This document shows, in pieces, positions 16,693-24,987 of a stretch of 64,000 bases of DNA. A program made the position numbers and the translations under genes. The DNA is from Caenibius sp. WL (GTDB taxonomy: Bacteria > Pseudomonadota > Alphaproteobacteria > Sphingomonadales > Sphingomonadaceae): positions 3,050,501 to 3,114,500 of the forward strand of contig NZ_CP081844.1 of NCBI RefSeq assembly GCF_019803445.1, in the 5' to 3' direction. The notes beneath the pieces are model-generated. The model was not told the origin of the DNA, searched no databases, and saw only the letters and a list, made by a program, of their open reading frames with translations. Every line of letters starts with the position of its first letter. Within the stretch, counting starts at the first letter, position 1.

Positions 16693-17661
16693 ATGCTTAC
16701 GAAAGTGACGCTGAACGAGACCGATCTGTCGGTCAGCCAGCTCTGCTACGGCACCAATATGCTGGGCTGGATGATCGATCAGGAAAAATCCAACGCCATT
16801 CTCGACCGCTTCGCGGAACTGGGCGGCAATTTCATCGACACCGCCCGTTCCTATGGCGACTGGGCGCCCGATGCCCCGAAGGGAGCCAGCGAACGCGCCG
16901 TGGGCGGCTGGCTCAAGACCCGCAGCCGCGATGGCCTGGTCATCGCCACCAAGGGCGGTTTCATGGATCTGCGCGCAGGCGACTGGCGCAACCGCGTCAC
17001 GCCCGAGGACATCACGCAGGATCTGGGGGAAAGCCTCGATCACCTCGGCATCGACACGATCGACCTCTACTGGCTGCACGCCGACAACCCGGACGCCCCG
17101 GTGCAGCCGATCATCGATACGTTGCTCGGCCATCAGGAGGCGGGCCGCATCCGCTATTTCGGCGCATCCAACTGGTCGGCGGCGCGAATCGCTGAAGCCA
17201 ATGCCTATGCCCAGTCGCTCGGCAAACAGGGCTTCGTCGCGTCGGAAACCTTCTGGGGCCTGGCCAAGCCGGACGCGGAAGCCGCCGCGCAGCAAGGCTA
17301 TGTCCACTACTACGAAGGCGAGTACGAAGACCTGCACGCCGCGGGCCTGCCGATCATCGCCTATTCCGCGCAAAGCGGCGGCTACTTCACCAAGCTGGCC
17401 AAAGGCGCCGATGCGGTCCCCGACAATCTGAAAGCCCGCTACAACAATCCCGCGAATGCGGAACGGGCGAAGGCTGTGCAGGCGCTGGCGGAGAAGCACG
17501 GTGTTTCGATCAACGAAGTGGTGCTGTCCTATCTGCTGTCGCAGCCGAACCAGACCATTCCGATTTTCGGCGCCAGCAGCCCCGAACAGATCAGCGACAG
17601 CGCGAAAGCCGCCACGCTCAAACTGACGGCGGAAGAACTGGCCCAGTTGCGCGTGGGCTGA
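16693..17661 (+). CDS. Aldo/keto reductase
   Basis: This 322-residue AKR-fold protein starts MLTKVTLNETDLSVSQLCYG after a GGAG site. The tetrad residues are visible: Asp and Tyr in NFIDTARSYGDW near residue 43, Lys in VIATKGGF near 80 and His in LYWLHADNPD near 117. The C-terminal NADPH-binding part has IFGASSPEQISD. Open frame extends further upstream but has no ribosome binding site. It may reduce a steroid ketone or aldehyde, but AKRs are broad and its place after a terminator-like hairpin makes co-function uncertain. Confidence 0.85.
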   Translation: MLTKVTLNETDLSVSQLCYGTNMLGWMIDQEKSNAILDRFAELGGNFIDTARSYGDWAPDAPKGASERAVGGWLKTRSRDGLVIATKGGFMDLRAGDWRNRVTPEDITQDLGESLDHLGIDTIDLYWLHADNPDAPVQPIIDTLLGHQEAGRIRYFGASNWSAARIAEANAYAQSLGKQGFVASETFWGLAKPDAEAAAQQGYVHYYEGEYEDLHAAGLPIIAYSAQSGGYFTKLAKGADAVPDNLKARYNNPANAERAKAVQALAEKHGVSINEVVLSYLLSQPNQTIPIFGASSPEQISDSAKAATLKLTAEELAQLRVG

Positions 17662-17674
17662 TCCGCACCGCAAC

Positions 17675-17714
17675 AATCCGGGGGGCCATCCGCAAGGATT
17701 GGCCCCCTTTTTTT
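17675..17714 (+). terminator. Rho-independent terminator after the aldo/keto reductase
   Basis: A GGGGGCCA arm and TTGGCCCCC arm enclose a TCCGCAAGGA loop, followed by seven Ts. It lies about 20 bases after the stop at 17661 and ends the plus-strand operon that starts at 10324. Confidence 0.85.
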
Positions 17715-17748
17715 GAGTGGTTGTACAGGCATACCTTCCTCCTTCGGC

Positions 17749-17856
17749 ACCCCCGTCCGCTCATCCTGAGCTTGTCGAAGGATGCGCGCGAACGGCAGCC
17801 CCTTCAGCCACACCCTAGCGCGCGTCCTTCGACAAGCTCAGGATGAGCGGGGGTGG
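17749..17856. repeat. Inverted repeat of the CCTTCGACAAGCTCAGGATG type
   Basis: Two arms of about 38-42 bases (17749-17790 and 17819-17856) are nearly perfect inverted copies and share the core CCTTCGACAAGCTCAGGATG. This core is a common intergenic element in sphingomonads. A related pair occurs at 18652-18760. It lies just after an operon terminator, typical for REP-like elements. Confidence 0.8.
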
Positions 17857-17926
17857 GTTTTGGCCTTCTCATCTCCCCACCTCACAGGTTGACGCAGAAC
17901 GGCCCGAAAGTGCGCGGGCCGCCCGC

Positions 17927-18397
17927 TCACCACCGCAGCGCCGTGTCATACCCGCGCAAAGCCCGGTCATAGTGCGAGAGCAACCGCAACAGCGCGGTAT
18001 CGCTGGGCTGGCGGCTGACCGCGGCAAAGCGCCCGCGATACATTCTCACCCGTACCGGCCCGGCAAAAGCGAGCGCGGGCAGATCATCGGGTGTGACTTT
18101 CCGCGCCGGTATCCTGATACCGGCCCGCCCGGCCAGCGCGGCATCCCATGCGGCGGCGAACCCTGCGGCATCGGCCCGGCGGCGCAGGCGATAGGCGCTT
18201 TCGCGCGAACGCCCCACCCGCGCGGCGGCTTCGGAAACAGAACCGGTCTGCGCCAGCCAGCCGATAAACCGCCCCTGCCGCACAGCATCCCACCCATCGC
18301 GCCGGGGGCGCACCGGCACGGGCACGAACGCGGGCAGGCGGCGGTAAGCGGGCCAGAGCTTCGGGGAACGGGCGAATGGGTTTCTGCGCTGTGCCAT
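17927..18397 (-). CDS. Small helix-turn-helix protein, conserved in sphingomonads
   Basis: This 156-residue basic protein starts MAQRRNPFARSPKLWPAYRR. From about residue 37 it has a helix-turn-helix-like segment (GRFIGWLAQTGSVSEAAARV, then GRSRESAYRLRRR) that should bind DNA. The remainder is arginine-rich without a recognised domain. I recall similar small proteins in many sphingomonads, of unknown role. The gene stands alone between two repeat elements and is not obviously linked to steroid genes. A chance open frame in GC-rich DNA is possible but the HTH pattern argues against it. Confidence 0.62.
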   Translation of the reverse strand: MAQRRNPFARSPKLWPAYRRLPAFVPVPVRPRRDGWDAVRQGRFIGWLAQTGSVSEAAARVGRSRESAYRLRRRADAAGFAAAWDAALAGRAGIRIPARKVTPDDLPALAFAGPVRVRMYRGRFAAVSRQPSDTALLRLLSHYDRALRGYDTALRW

Positions 18398-18504
18398 CCG
18401 GCAGGTTAGGGCAGATTTCGGGCGTGTAGGAAAGTGTTTTGCCGGGGGGATACTGCCGTTCCCGTTATTCCCATGCTGCCGTGCGTGGGGCCAGCCACAA
18501 CCTC

Positions 18505-18572
18505 GTCATTCCCGCGCAGGCGGGAATCCAGCCGCAACCGTAGAACTGGATTCCCGCCTGCGCGGGAATGAC
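18505..18572. repeat. Perfect 27-bp inverted repeat, REP-like
   Basis: The arms 18505-18531 and 18546-18572 are exact inverted copies, with a core ATTCCCGCGCAGGCGGGAAT that is itself nearly palindromic. A 14-base spacer separates them. This type of element is widespread between genes in many proteobacteria and can form a long hairpin in DNA or RNA. Confidence 0.85.
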
Positions 18573-18651
18573 TAAAGGGGTTTTCAGGCCAGCCTGCATG
18601 GCAAGCCAACCAGAAATACGGGGGCGAAGCCAATGCCCCCAAGTCCCCCAT

Positions 18652-18760
18652 CCGTTCGTCCTGAGCCTGTCGAAGGACGCGCGCCACGATAGCGGCTATG
18701 CCACCAGCGCATTTAGGCCAATGGCAGAGCGCGGCCTTCGACAGGCTCAGGCTGAACGGG
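18652..18760. repeat. Inverted repeat related to the 17749 element
   Basis: The arms 18652-18676 and 18735-18760 match inverted with about two mismatches. They carry the core CCTTCGACAGGCTCAGG, one base different from the element at 17749-17856. The pair brackets about 58 bases without a gene. Confidence 0.75.
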
Positions 18761-18775
18761 GTGGAGTGTTCGCCG

Positions 18776-19588
18776 TCACCCCGCCGCCAGCGCCTGCCGC
18801 ACGCCATCAACCGCGCGATGGACCCGTTCAGCCACCGGCACGCCCACTTCGAGATCGGCATTGCGCGGGATTTCCACGCTGATCGGGCACCCTTCGGGCA
18901 GGGCCCGGGCGAAACCGGCCAGATCGAACACCCCTTCCCCCGGCAGCAGCCGTGCGGAAGAAGCTTCGAAATCGATCCGGTCTTCGGGGCAATCGGCCGC
19001 GCCATCGGCAATCTGGCCGTAGAGAATATATTCGGCGGGCGCTGCTGCTAGTTCCGCCACCGAACCGCCCGACCGCATCAGATGCAGCAGATCGACATTG
19101 ACGCCGACCCGGCCGGGGCGGTTGATCCGCGCAACGAGGTCCAGCGCATCGGCCAGCGAGGGGACCTGCGATGGGGGATAGAATTCCACACCTACCCGCA
19201 GTTCGTAACTCGCCGCGAGATCGCAGAACGCCCCGAACTTGTCGAGCCGCCGCGCCGGGTCCCGGTCATAGATCAGCGCATTGAGCAATTGCGCATCAAG
19301 CTCCGCCGCGCATTCCAGCGCGGTCCGGAAACCGTCGATCTCCGTCCGCCCCCCCAGCGTGAAGGGATAGGCGAGATCGAGCGTGATCCCCAGTTCCTTC
19401 AGCCGTGCGCCCAGCGCCCTGCGCGCTACCCGATCGGTGTAGATGTCGAACTGCGGCAAATGCGGCAGCACCTCCATCGGCTGCATGAACAGGCAGATGC
19501 CGCGGCACCCGGCGGCGTGCGCGGCCTCGGCCAGCTGGATCGGCGTGGTATCGACGGCGGTGATATGATCGAGCGAAAGGGGCTGCAT
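18776..19588 (-). CDS. Sugar-phosphate isomerase/epimerase-like TIM-barrel protein
   Basis: This 270-residue protein has the xylose-isomerase-like TIM-barrel pattern. It shows the HITAVDTTPIQLAEAAHAAG start, the metal-ligand-like VGVEFYPPSQVPS near residue 130, VGVNVDLLHLMRSGG near 162 and a GEGVFDLAGF segment near 215. Such proteins isomerise or dehydrate sugars and also include enzymes acting on keto acids. A paralogue lies at 51473-52273 with the same architecture. The substrate is unknown; occurrence twice near steroid genes is noted but not proof of a steroid role. Confidence 0.82.
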   Translation of the reverse strand: MQPLSLDHITAVDTTPIQLAEAAHAAGCRGICLFMQPMEVLPHLPQFDIYTDRVARRALGARLKELGITLDLAYPFTLGGRTEIDGFRTALECAAELDAQLLNALIYDRDPARRLDKFGAFCDLAASYELRVGVEFYPPSQVPSLADALDLVARINRPGRVGVNVDLLHLMRSGGSVAELAAAPAEYILYGQIADGAADCPEDRIDFEASSARLLPGEGVFDLAGFARALPEGCPISVEIPRNADLEVGVPVAERVHRAVDGVRQALAAG

Positions 19589-19788
19589 GGCCCTGCCCTA
19601 ACCCAATCGGGGCAGGCTGGCCATAAGCACCGGCGCGAATCTCGCTCCGCCGCTCTGCGCTCCATCGCCAGAACGCTTGCCATCGCCAGACGATGGAGGC
19701 ATCGCCGTTCGCAACCGGCAGCGGGGATGCGCTGCCCCGGCGCGGATTCGTCCGCCCGTTCCGGCATCACTTTCGGGAGCTTTCGCCC

Positions 19789-20433
19789 ATGCCCTGCTAC
19801 GCTTTCCACGGCATCACCCCGGTCGTCGATCCGACCAGCTACGTCCATCCGCTCGCCTCGCTGATCGGCGATGTGATCGTCGGGCCGGGCTGCTTCATCG
19901 CCCCCGGCGCATCGCTGCGCGGCGATTTCGGTCGCATCATCGTGGAGGGTGACAGCAGCGTGCAGGATTCGACCACGATCCACGCCTCCTCCATCCGCGA
20001 CACCATCGTCCATCGCGGCGCGACACTGGCCCACGGCTGCATCATCCATGGGGCGGAGATCGGGGAAAACGCGCTGATCGGCATGAATGCCGTGGTGCTG
20101 GACAACGCCGTTGTCGGCGCGGAATGCTTGGTCGCGGCGCTGTCGCTGGTCAAATCGGATGTCGTCATTCCGCCGCGCAGCCTGGTGGTGGGCAACCCGG
20201 CCAAGATCGTCCGCACGTTCGAACCGCATCAGGTCACCTGGAAGAACGACGGCAAAGGCGAATACCAGCGGCTCGCCCGCGAAGCGCTTGCCGAAATGGT
20301 CGCGGTCGAACCGCTCGCGGCGATGGAGCCCGACCGCGCGCGCGTGCGCGGCCATGCGATTGCCGTGCGCCTGAGCGGCGATATGGCGCGTGAGCGCGAA
20401 CGCCGCGCGGCCGAGGGAGACGGGGCGGAATAG
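19789..20433 (+). CDS. Gamma-carbonic-anhydrase-like hexapeptide-repeat protein (PaaY/CaiE type)
   Basis: This 214-residue left-handed beta-helix protein contains hexapeptide repeats from about residue 15 (ASLIGDVIVGPGCFIAPGAS) to 130 (VIPPRSLVVGNPAKIV). Its metal-type histidines are visible in TIHASSIRDT, THRG-like TIVHRGATLAHGC and GCIIHGAEIG. PaaY homologues are thioesterases that clear dead-end CoA esters in aromatic catabolism, and others are carbonic anhydrases. An alpha-helical tail follows. I chose the ATG at 19789 because of a GGGAG site nine bases upstream. A CoA-thioester salvage role would suit the setting but is inferred. Confidence 0.82.
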   Translation: MPCYAFHGITPVVDPTSYVHPLASLIGDVIVGPGCFIAPGASLRGDFGRIIVEGDSSVQDSTTIHASSIRDTIVHRGATLAHGCIIHGAEIGENALIGMNAVVLDNAVVGAECLVAALSLVKSDVVIPPRSLVVGNPAKIVRTFEPHQVTWKNDGKGEYQRLAREALAEMVAVEPLAAMEPDRARVRGHAIAVRLSGDMARERERRAAEGDGAE

Positions 20434-20619
20434 CGCCGCGCCAATAAGGAACCCAAAGCGCCAAACGGAGCAATAGCGGAACAAAGCGCCCTGCTGCTGC
20501 CGCCCCGGCTTTGCGGGCGCGTGGCGGGGCTGTTATCTCCCGGAAACGTTTCCCCGCATGGCGGGCAAGACGAACGACAGCGCGCGAACAAGGATCGCGA
20601 GAGAGGGAGATCGATCGAT

Positions 20620-21294
20620 ATGGCAACCGCCGCCAAGGGCGCCCACGCCTGCACCATGGGGCATCTGGCCCTGCACTACGGCACCGCCGAAGAAGGGCCG
20701 AAAGCCGCCAAACTGCTGAAACTTCTCGGCATGGTGGAAACGCAGGTCCTGCCCCTGCCCGGCGGCAATTTCTATCGCTTCGTGGTCGACAATGCGCATT
20801 TCGCGCGGGGTGACGGGATCATCTACCTTTCCGCCCTGCCCGAACCGCAACGCAAGCTGATCGAAACGATCCACGAAGCGCTCGGCGTCGGCACCGAGAG
20901 CGAGCATGAAGCCGTCAAAGGCATGCGCGCGATGATGGACAACGATTTCGAAGCGAGCTTCCATTTCGGCTTCCTGCTGGAAAGCCTGGAAGACCTCGAA
21001 CGCATCGTGCTCGATCTGCAGGACAAGGCGGAAAACGACCCCGATCTCAAGGGCCGTCTCAAATTCGGCTTCAACCGGGCCATGGCGGGCAATCCGGAAA
21101 TCGATGCCCGGCTCGATGCCTCCCCCGTCTATGGCGATGTCACCCGCTATGCCTATGGCAGCCACGGCGTGCAGGCGTTCATCGAAACCGATCTGCTCAA
21201 GGCCGGCCAGTTGGGCGACAGCATGGTGATCGAACTGGACTATGTCTTTCCCGGCCACGACCAGCATATCCTGTCGGTCGTCGAACTGGGGTAA
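20620..21294 (+). CDS. Unrecognised 224-residue protein, possibly VOC-like
   Basis: I do not recognise this protein. It begins MATAAKGAHACTMGHLALHYG after a GAGAGGGAGA site. The N-terminal GHLALHYGTAEEGPKAAKLL and FYRFVVD pattern resembles a vicinal-oxygen-chelate module, but no clear set of metal ligands is visible. The C-terminal part is acidic (LDLQDKAENDPDLKGRL) and ends QHILSVVELG. It has its own terminator at 21313-21352 and lies opposite the TonB receptor. Codon use and composition look native. A function cannot be given. Confidence 0.72.
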   Translation: MATAAKGAHACTMGHLALHYGTAEEGPKAAKLLKLLGMVETQVLPLPGGNFYRFVVDNAHFARGDGIIYLSALPEPQRKLIETIHEALGVGTESEHEAVKGMRAMMDNDFEASFHFGFLLESLEDLERIVLDLQDKAENDPDLKGRLKFGFNRAMAGNPEIDARLDASPVYGDVTRYAYGSHGVQAFIETDLLKAGQLGDSMVIELDYVFPGHDQHILSVVELG

Positions 21295-21312
21295 GCTTTC
21301 CCTTCACCGCAT

Positions 21313-21352
21313 GCAAAAGGCCCGGCTGCCATTCCGCAGCCGGGCCTTTTTT
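21313..21352. terminator. Bidirectional terminator between convergent genes
   Basis: The arms AAAAGGCCCGGCTG and CAGCCGGGCCTTTTTT form a perfect GC stem flanked by A- and T-runs. It can end both the plus-strand gene ending at 21294 and the minus-strand TonB receptor gene ending at 21401. Confidence 0.88.
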
Positions 21353-21400
21353 GTGGGTTGAACGATGGCGGAATGTTTCCATTCCGCCATCGTCCGTATC

Positions 21401-23743
21401 TTAGAACTTGATCCCGGCGGTGATCCCGTACGTACGCGGATCGGGGAAGTAGCCGACGGTCAGGCCGTTGAAACCGGCGCCGAAGTCGATGAAGTTCGTG
21501 GCATTGTTTTCCTTGGTCAGGTTGCGCACCCAGAGCGAAACCTCACCCTTCACGTCGCCCGCCAGCGGGATTTCGCCAACGGCAGCGCGCAGGTTGACAA
21601 TCGTGCGGCCCTTCGAACGCGTGTTGTGCGCGTCCTGCTGCCCGTCAAATTCCGGCACCAGCGCATAGGGGAAGGTGTAGTACTTGGAGACGTAGTTCAG
21701 ATCGCCATTAAGCGTGAACTTGCCCCAATCGCCTTCGGCCACCCGCAGATCGGCACCGATCGAAGCGGTGTACTTCGGCGTGTGCGGGAACGCGCGGTTG
21801 TCCGAAACGTCCGGGCCGCCTGCGGTTTCGATGTAGTTCTTGTACTTCGCATCGAGGTACGCGAACGAGGCGTTGATCGTCAGCGCATCGACCGGACGCA
21901 GAACCGTTTCGACTTCGATCCCGCGGATACGCGCCTTGGCCGCGTTGCGAACGATCGACGAGGCCGCATCCTTGGCGGTGAACACGGACAGCTGAATGTC
22001 CTTGTGCTCATCCCAGAACGCCGCGAGGTTGAGGATCACCTTGCCACCAGCCAGACGGGTCTTCAGGCCGATTTCATAGCTATCGACCTTTTCAGGACGA
22101 TAGGGATTGCACAGTTCGAAAGCACCAGTAGGGCAATCGGCAGTCGGTGCACGGAAATCGCTGGTTTCACCATTGAAGCCGCCCGACTTGAAGCCGCGTG
22201 CGAAGCGCGCATAGGCGTTCACGTTGCGGTCGAACTCGTACGACAGCGTGGCTGCGGGGCTGAAGTTGCTGTACTTGGCATCCGGCACATCGCCGTAGCC
22301 GATATCAACCACCGTGGTCAGCGGCTTGCCATCGGTCGTGCCGGCAGCGAAGAAGCGGCGGATGTCCTTCTTTTCTTCGGTGTAGCGCGCGCCGAGCGTC
22401 AGCTTGAGCGGATCGGTGATCCGGATGTCAGCCTGCGCGTAAAGCGCCCATGCCTTGGTGTGCGAACCGTAGTCCGACTGATAAACAGCCGCACCGCCCA
22501 CCTTGGGGTCCACCACCGGGCCATAGGCGCCGAAGAAGCGCTGCGTGCCGAGCGTTTCCGCCTTTTCCTTGTAGTAGAACGCGCCGACCACGAAGTTCAC
22601 GCGGTCATCCCACACGGTGCCGGTGGCCTGCAGTTCCTGGCTGAACGAGTGGAAATCCGTATCGCGGCCGGTGTAGGCAACATCATACTGCGTGCCATCG
22701 AGATCGATGCGGTCGTTCCACTTGAGATCGCGATAGGCAGTGATCGACTTCAGCGTGATATCGCCCAGTTCGAGCGCAGCCGTCAGCGAGTGGCCGTAGG
22801 AACGCGAACGTTCGTACAGACGGTCCTTGTTGAGGTGCGTGCTCGACTTGCGGTCGCGCTGTGCATAATCCGACAGCGGGATACCCGGGAAATCGCCACC
22901 GGCAACCAGCTGGCCGTAGTCCGGGCGCTGATCGAATTTCGAATAGTCGAACGAATAATCGAACGTCAGGGTGTCGGTGGGTTCGAAGCGGACCTGAACC
23001 ATCCCGGTCTTGCTGTCGAGGTCGGCCATGCGGCCTTCCAGCGGCGAGGACATGAGCGGCGCGCCCGGGGTGCCATAAAGCGGATCGTTCGACAGCTTGA
23101 TGAAGCCATCACGCTTGGAAATCTGGCCCGAAAGCTTGACCGACAGCGGGCCCATGGCCGGCAGGTCGAGCACGGCCTTGCCGCGCCATGCATCGAAATT
23201 GCCGTAGCTGATTTCGGCCGAACCGCCCAGTTCGCCCGAGGGCTTCTTGGTGACGAGGTTCACCGCACCGGCCAGAGCGTTACGGCCGTAGAGCGTGCCC
23301 TGCGGGCCGCGCAGCACTTCGACGCGTTCCAGATCGGCGACGTCGAAGATCGAGCCCTGCGCCTTGGCGATGTACACGCCGTCGAGATACAGGCCGACAG
23401 CCGGTTCCCAGGTGATCGCGGGATTGATGGTGACCGAGCCACGGATCGAAATCTGCGAGATCGTCTTGTTCGACGGGGCGCGTTCGATCTTCACGTTTGG
23501 CGCGATCGCGCCGAGGCTGTCGATCGAGGTGATGCCGCGCGATTCGAGGAACTGGCCCGACACGGCCGAAATGGCGATCGGCACGTTCTGGATGTTTTCC
23601 GCACGCTTCTGCGCGGTCACGATAATTTCGCCGATTCCGGCATCCGCGGGTGCGGCGGCTTCGTCCTGCGCGAATGCCACACCGGGCATTGCAGCAAAGA
23701 GACACGACCCGCAAAGCGCGGTCGAGACGAGAAGCTTTTTCAT
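21401..23743 (-). CDS. TonB-dependent outer-membrane receptor
   Basis: This 780-residue receptor has a signal peptide of about 25 residues (MKKLLVSTALCGSCLFAAMP, then a GVAFA-QDEA cleavage site). A TonB-box-like IGEIIVTAQKR comes next, then a plug domain with LERVEVLRGPQGTLYGRNAL near residue 120, and a 22-strand barrel ending in the terminal aromatic GITAGIKF. Such receptors in sphingomonads import hydrophobic or bulky substrates. In estrogen-degrading strains a TonB receptor (EdcT) is needed for estrogen uptake; whether this is that receptor cannot be told from sequence. The neighbourhood makes steroid uptake plausible. Confidence 0.93.
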   Translation of the reverse strand: MKKLLVSTALCGSCLFAAMPGVAFAQDEAAAPADAGIGEIIVTAQKRAENIQNVPIAISAVSGQFLESRGITSIDSLGAIAPNVKIERAPSNKTISQISIRGSVTINPAITWEPAVGLYLDGVYIAKAQGSIFDVADLERVEVLRGPQGTLYGRNALAGAVNLVTKKPSGELGGSAEISYGNFDAWRGKAVLDLPAMGPLSVKLSGQISKRDGFIKLSNDPLYGTPGAPLMSSPLEGRMADLDSKTGMVQVRFEPTDTLTFDYSFDYSKFDQRPDYGQLVAGGDFPGIPLSDYAQRDRKSSTHLNKDRLYERSRSYGHSLTAALELGDITLKSITAYRDLKWNDRIDLDGTQYDVAYTGRDTDFHSFSQELQATGTVWDDRVNFVVGAFYYKEKAETLGTQRFFGAYGPVVDPKVGGAAVYQSDYGSHTKAWALYAQADIRITDPLKLTLGARYTEEKKDIRRFFAAGTTDGKPLTTVVDIGYGDVPDAKYSNFSPAATLSYEFDRNVNAYARFARGFKSGGFNGETSDFRAPTADCPTGAFELCNPYRPEKVDSYEIGLKTRLAGGKVILNLAAFWDEHKDIQLSVFTAKDAASSIVRNAAKARIRGIEVETVLRPVDALTINASFAYLDAKYKNYIETAGGPDVSDNRAFPHTPKYTASIGADLRVAEGDWGKFTLNGDLNYVSKYYTFPYALVPEFDGQQDAHNTRSKGRTIVNLRAAVGEIPLAGDVKGEVSLWVRNLTKENNATNFIDFGAGFNGLTVGYFPDPRTYGITAGIKF

Positions 23744-24123
23744 TTAGACCCTCCTATGCACGGCGTTTGGGGAGAAAGTGCCCGCGCATGAGGCTGGGCC
23801 GATGCATACTCAGGCCCCTTTTTGCAAGGGTGCGGGCCCTGTCGGAGAGGGGCGCAGCACCAATTGGTTATATAGCGTTGCTAATTGGCAACATGCCGAT
23901 CGCATCAATGGGCGGCGTGCAGCGCCCCCGGCAGCCCATCCTCCACAGGTGCGAGGCCATCACCCCCGCGTGGCCACGCCGCACAGGGCCGCGACCGCGG
24001 AACTGTGCGTTGCCTGATCTAAAGGACATGACTACAGCCACTTGGCAGAGACCGATGCACTCCCCCGAGCGGAAGCGGGTGCCTGAAATCGACAAGATCA
24101 ACCAGAGCAAGAGGACAAATGGG
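23744..24123. promoter_or_regulatory. Divergent intergenic region, TonB receptor and acid phosphatase
   Basis: This 380-base gap carries no gene. Close to the receptor is GAGGGTC-type ribosome binding sequence, and further up are AT-rich blocks at 23860-23892. A TATATA block (23869-23874) could be a -10 element for the receptor, although no good -35 box is at the right distance. The phosphatase side shows no clear promoter. Confidence 0.5.
23877..23892. promoter_or_regulatory. Near-palindromic operator-like site upstream of the TonB receptor
   Basis: The 16-base sequence GTTGCTAATTGGCAAC matches its own reverse complement at 14 of 16 positions, with GTTGC and GCAAC arms. A CCAATTGG palindrome lies 10 bases away at 23860-23867. 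The arrangement beside a TATATA block suggests a repressor or activator site for the receptor promoter. Confidence 0.5.
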
Positions 24124-24939
24124 ATGAGAACAGCATGGATTGCGGGCGCGCTGGCGCTGGCCGGGGCGGGCGCGGCTATCGGCGCGGGGACGGCGGTCGT
24201 TGCCGAACAACCTCTGCCGGCGCTGGACAAGCTGCGTATCACCCCGGGCTATCTGGAAACCGCGCAACTGCCTGACAGTCTGATTTTCATCCCGCCGCCG
24301 CCGACAGAAGGCAGCCCCAGCCTGGCCCGCGATCACGAGGCATCGCAGCGCGGCCTCGCCCTGCGCGGCACCGCCCGCTGGGATCTGGCCACCACCGATG
24401 CGGACCTGTTCACGCCCAAGGACACCGATGCGCTGTCCTGCGCGGCGGGCTTCGCCATCGGGCCGGACACCGCCCCCGCCATCAACCGCGTGCTGCGCCG
24501 GGCGACGATGGATTTCGCCATGTCGACCGGGGCCGTGAAAAAGAAGCACCAGCGTGCCCGCCCGTTCATGGAAAACGGCCAGCCCACCTGCACGCCGGCG
24601 CATGAATCCTTCCTGCGCAAGGATGGCTCCTATCCCTCGGGACATAGCGCGGTCGGCTATGGCTGGAGCCTTGTCCTCGCCGAACTGCTCCCCGATCGGG
24701 TGGCGCAGGTGATCGCGCGCGGGCGGGCCTTCGGCGACAGCCGCCGCGTCTGCAACGTCCACTGGCAGAGCGATATCGAAGAAGGCCGCATTGCCGCCAG
24801 CGCGGCCTTTGCCCGGCTGCAATCCGTCCCCGCGTTCCAGGAAGACCTGAAAGCCGCCCGCGCGGAAATCGCCGCCGGCAATCTGCCCGCGCCCAAACGC
24901 GACTGCGCCAAGGAAGCCGAAGCGCTGGCCATGCAATAA
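24124..24939 (+). CDS. Secreted class A acid phosphatase (PAP2 family)
   Basis: This 271-residue protein starts with a signal-like hydrophobic helix (MRTAWIAGALALAGAGAAIG). It carries the three PAP2 signature blocks: KKKHQRARPF near residue 140, GSYPSGHSAVGYGW near 170 and SRRVCNVHWQSDIEEG near 205. These residues bind phosphate and form the histidine nucleophile. Class A acid phosphatases hydrolyse phosphomonoesters in the periplasm. The gene diverges from the TonB receptor and ends at a shared hairpin. A direct link to steroid catabolism is not evident. Confidence 0.88.
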   Translation: MRTAWIAGALALAGAGAAIGAGTAVVAEQPLPALDKLRITPGYLETAQLPDSLIFIPPPPTEGSPSLARDHEASQRGLALRGTARWDLATTDADLFTPKDTDALSCAAGFAIGPDTAPAINRVLRRATMDFAMSTGAVKKKHQRARPFMENGQPTCTPAHESFLRKDGSYPSGHSAVGYGWSLVLAELLPDRVAQVIARGRAFGDSRRVCNVHWQSDIEEGRIAASAAFARLQSVPAFQEDLKAARAEIAAGNLPAPKRDCAKEAEALAMQ

Positions 24940-24958
24940 GGCCACCAGCGGCCTGCAA

Positions 24959-24983
24959 CCGGCAGGGCATCGCGCCCTGCCGG
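24959..24983. terminator. Bidirectional hairpin between convergent genes
   Basis: A perfect 10-base stem (CCGGCAGGGC and GCCCTGCCGG) with a five-base loop lies between the convergent stops at 24939 and 24988. No long T-run follows on either side, so termination may be partial. Confidence 0.65.
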
Positions 24984-24987
24984 ATCG

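Larger units (their letters stand above)
18398..18775. other. Intergenic repeat-rich stretch
   Basis: No gene is seen here. The stretch contains the two repeat elements at 18505-18572 and 18652-18760, and otherwise only short open frames without ribosome binding sites. Confidence 0.6.

Noticed and set aside
17749-18760. Repeats as a possible CRISPR array or insertion sequence
   Set aside because: The repeats are inverted pairs and not regularly spaced direct repeats. No cas or transposase gene is near, so REP-like elements are the better reading.
21365-23791. Plus-strand open frame (808 codons) opposite the TonB receptor
   Set aside because: The receptor has a signal peptide, TonB box, plug and terminal phenylalanine. 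The opposite frame has none of these and overlaps the terminator region.
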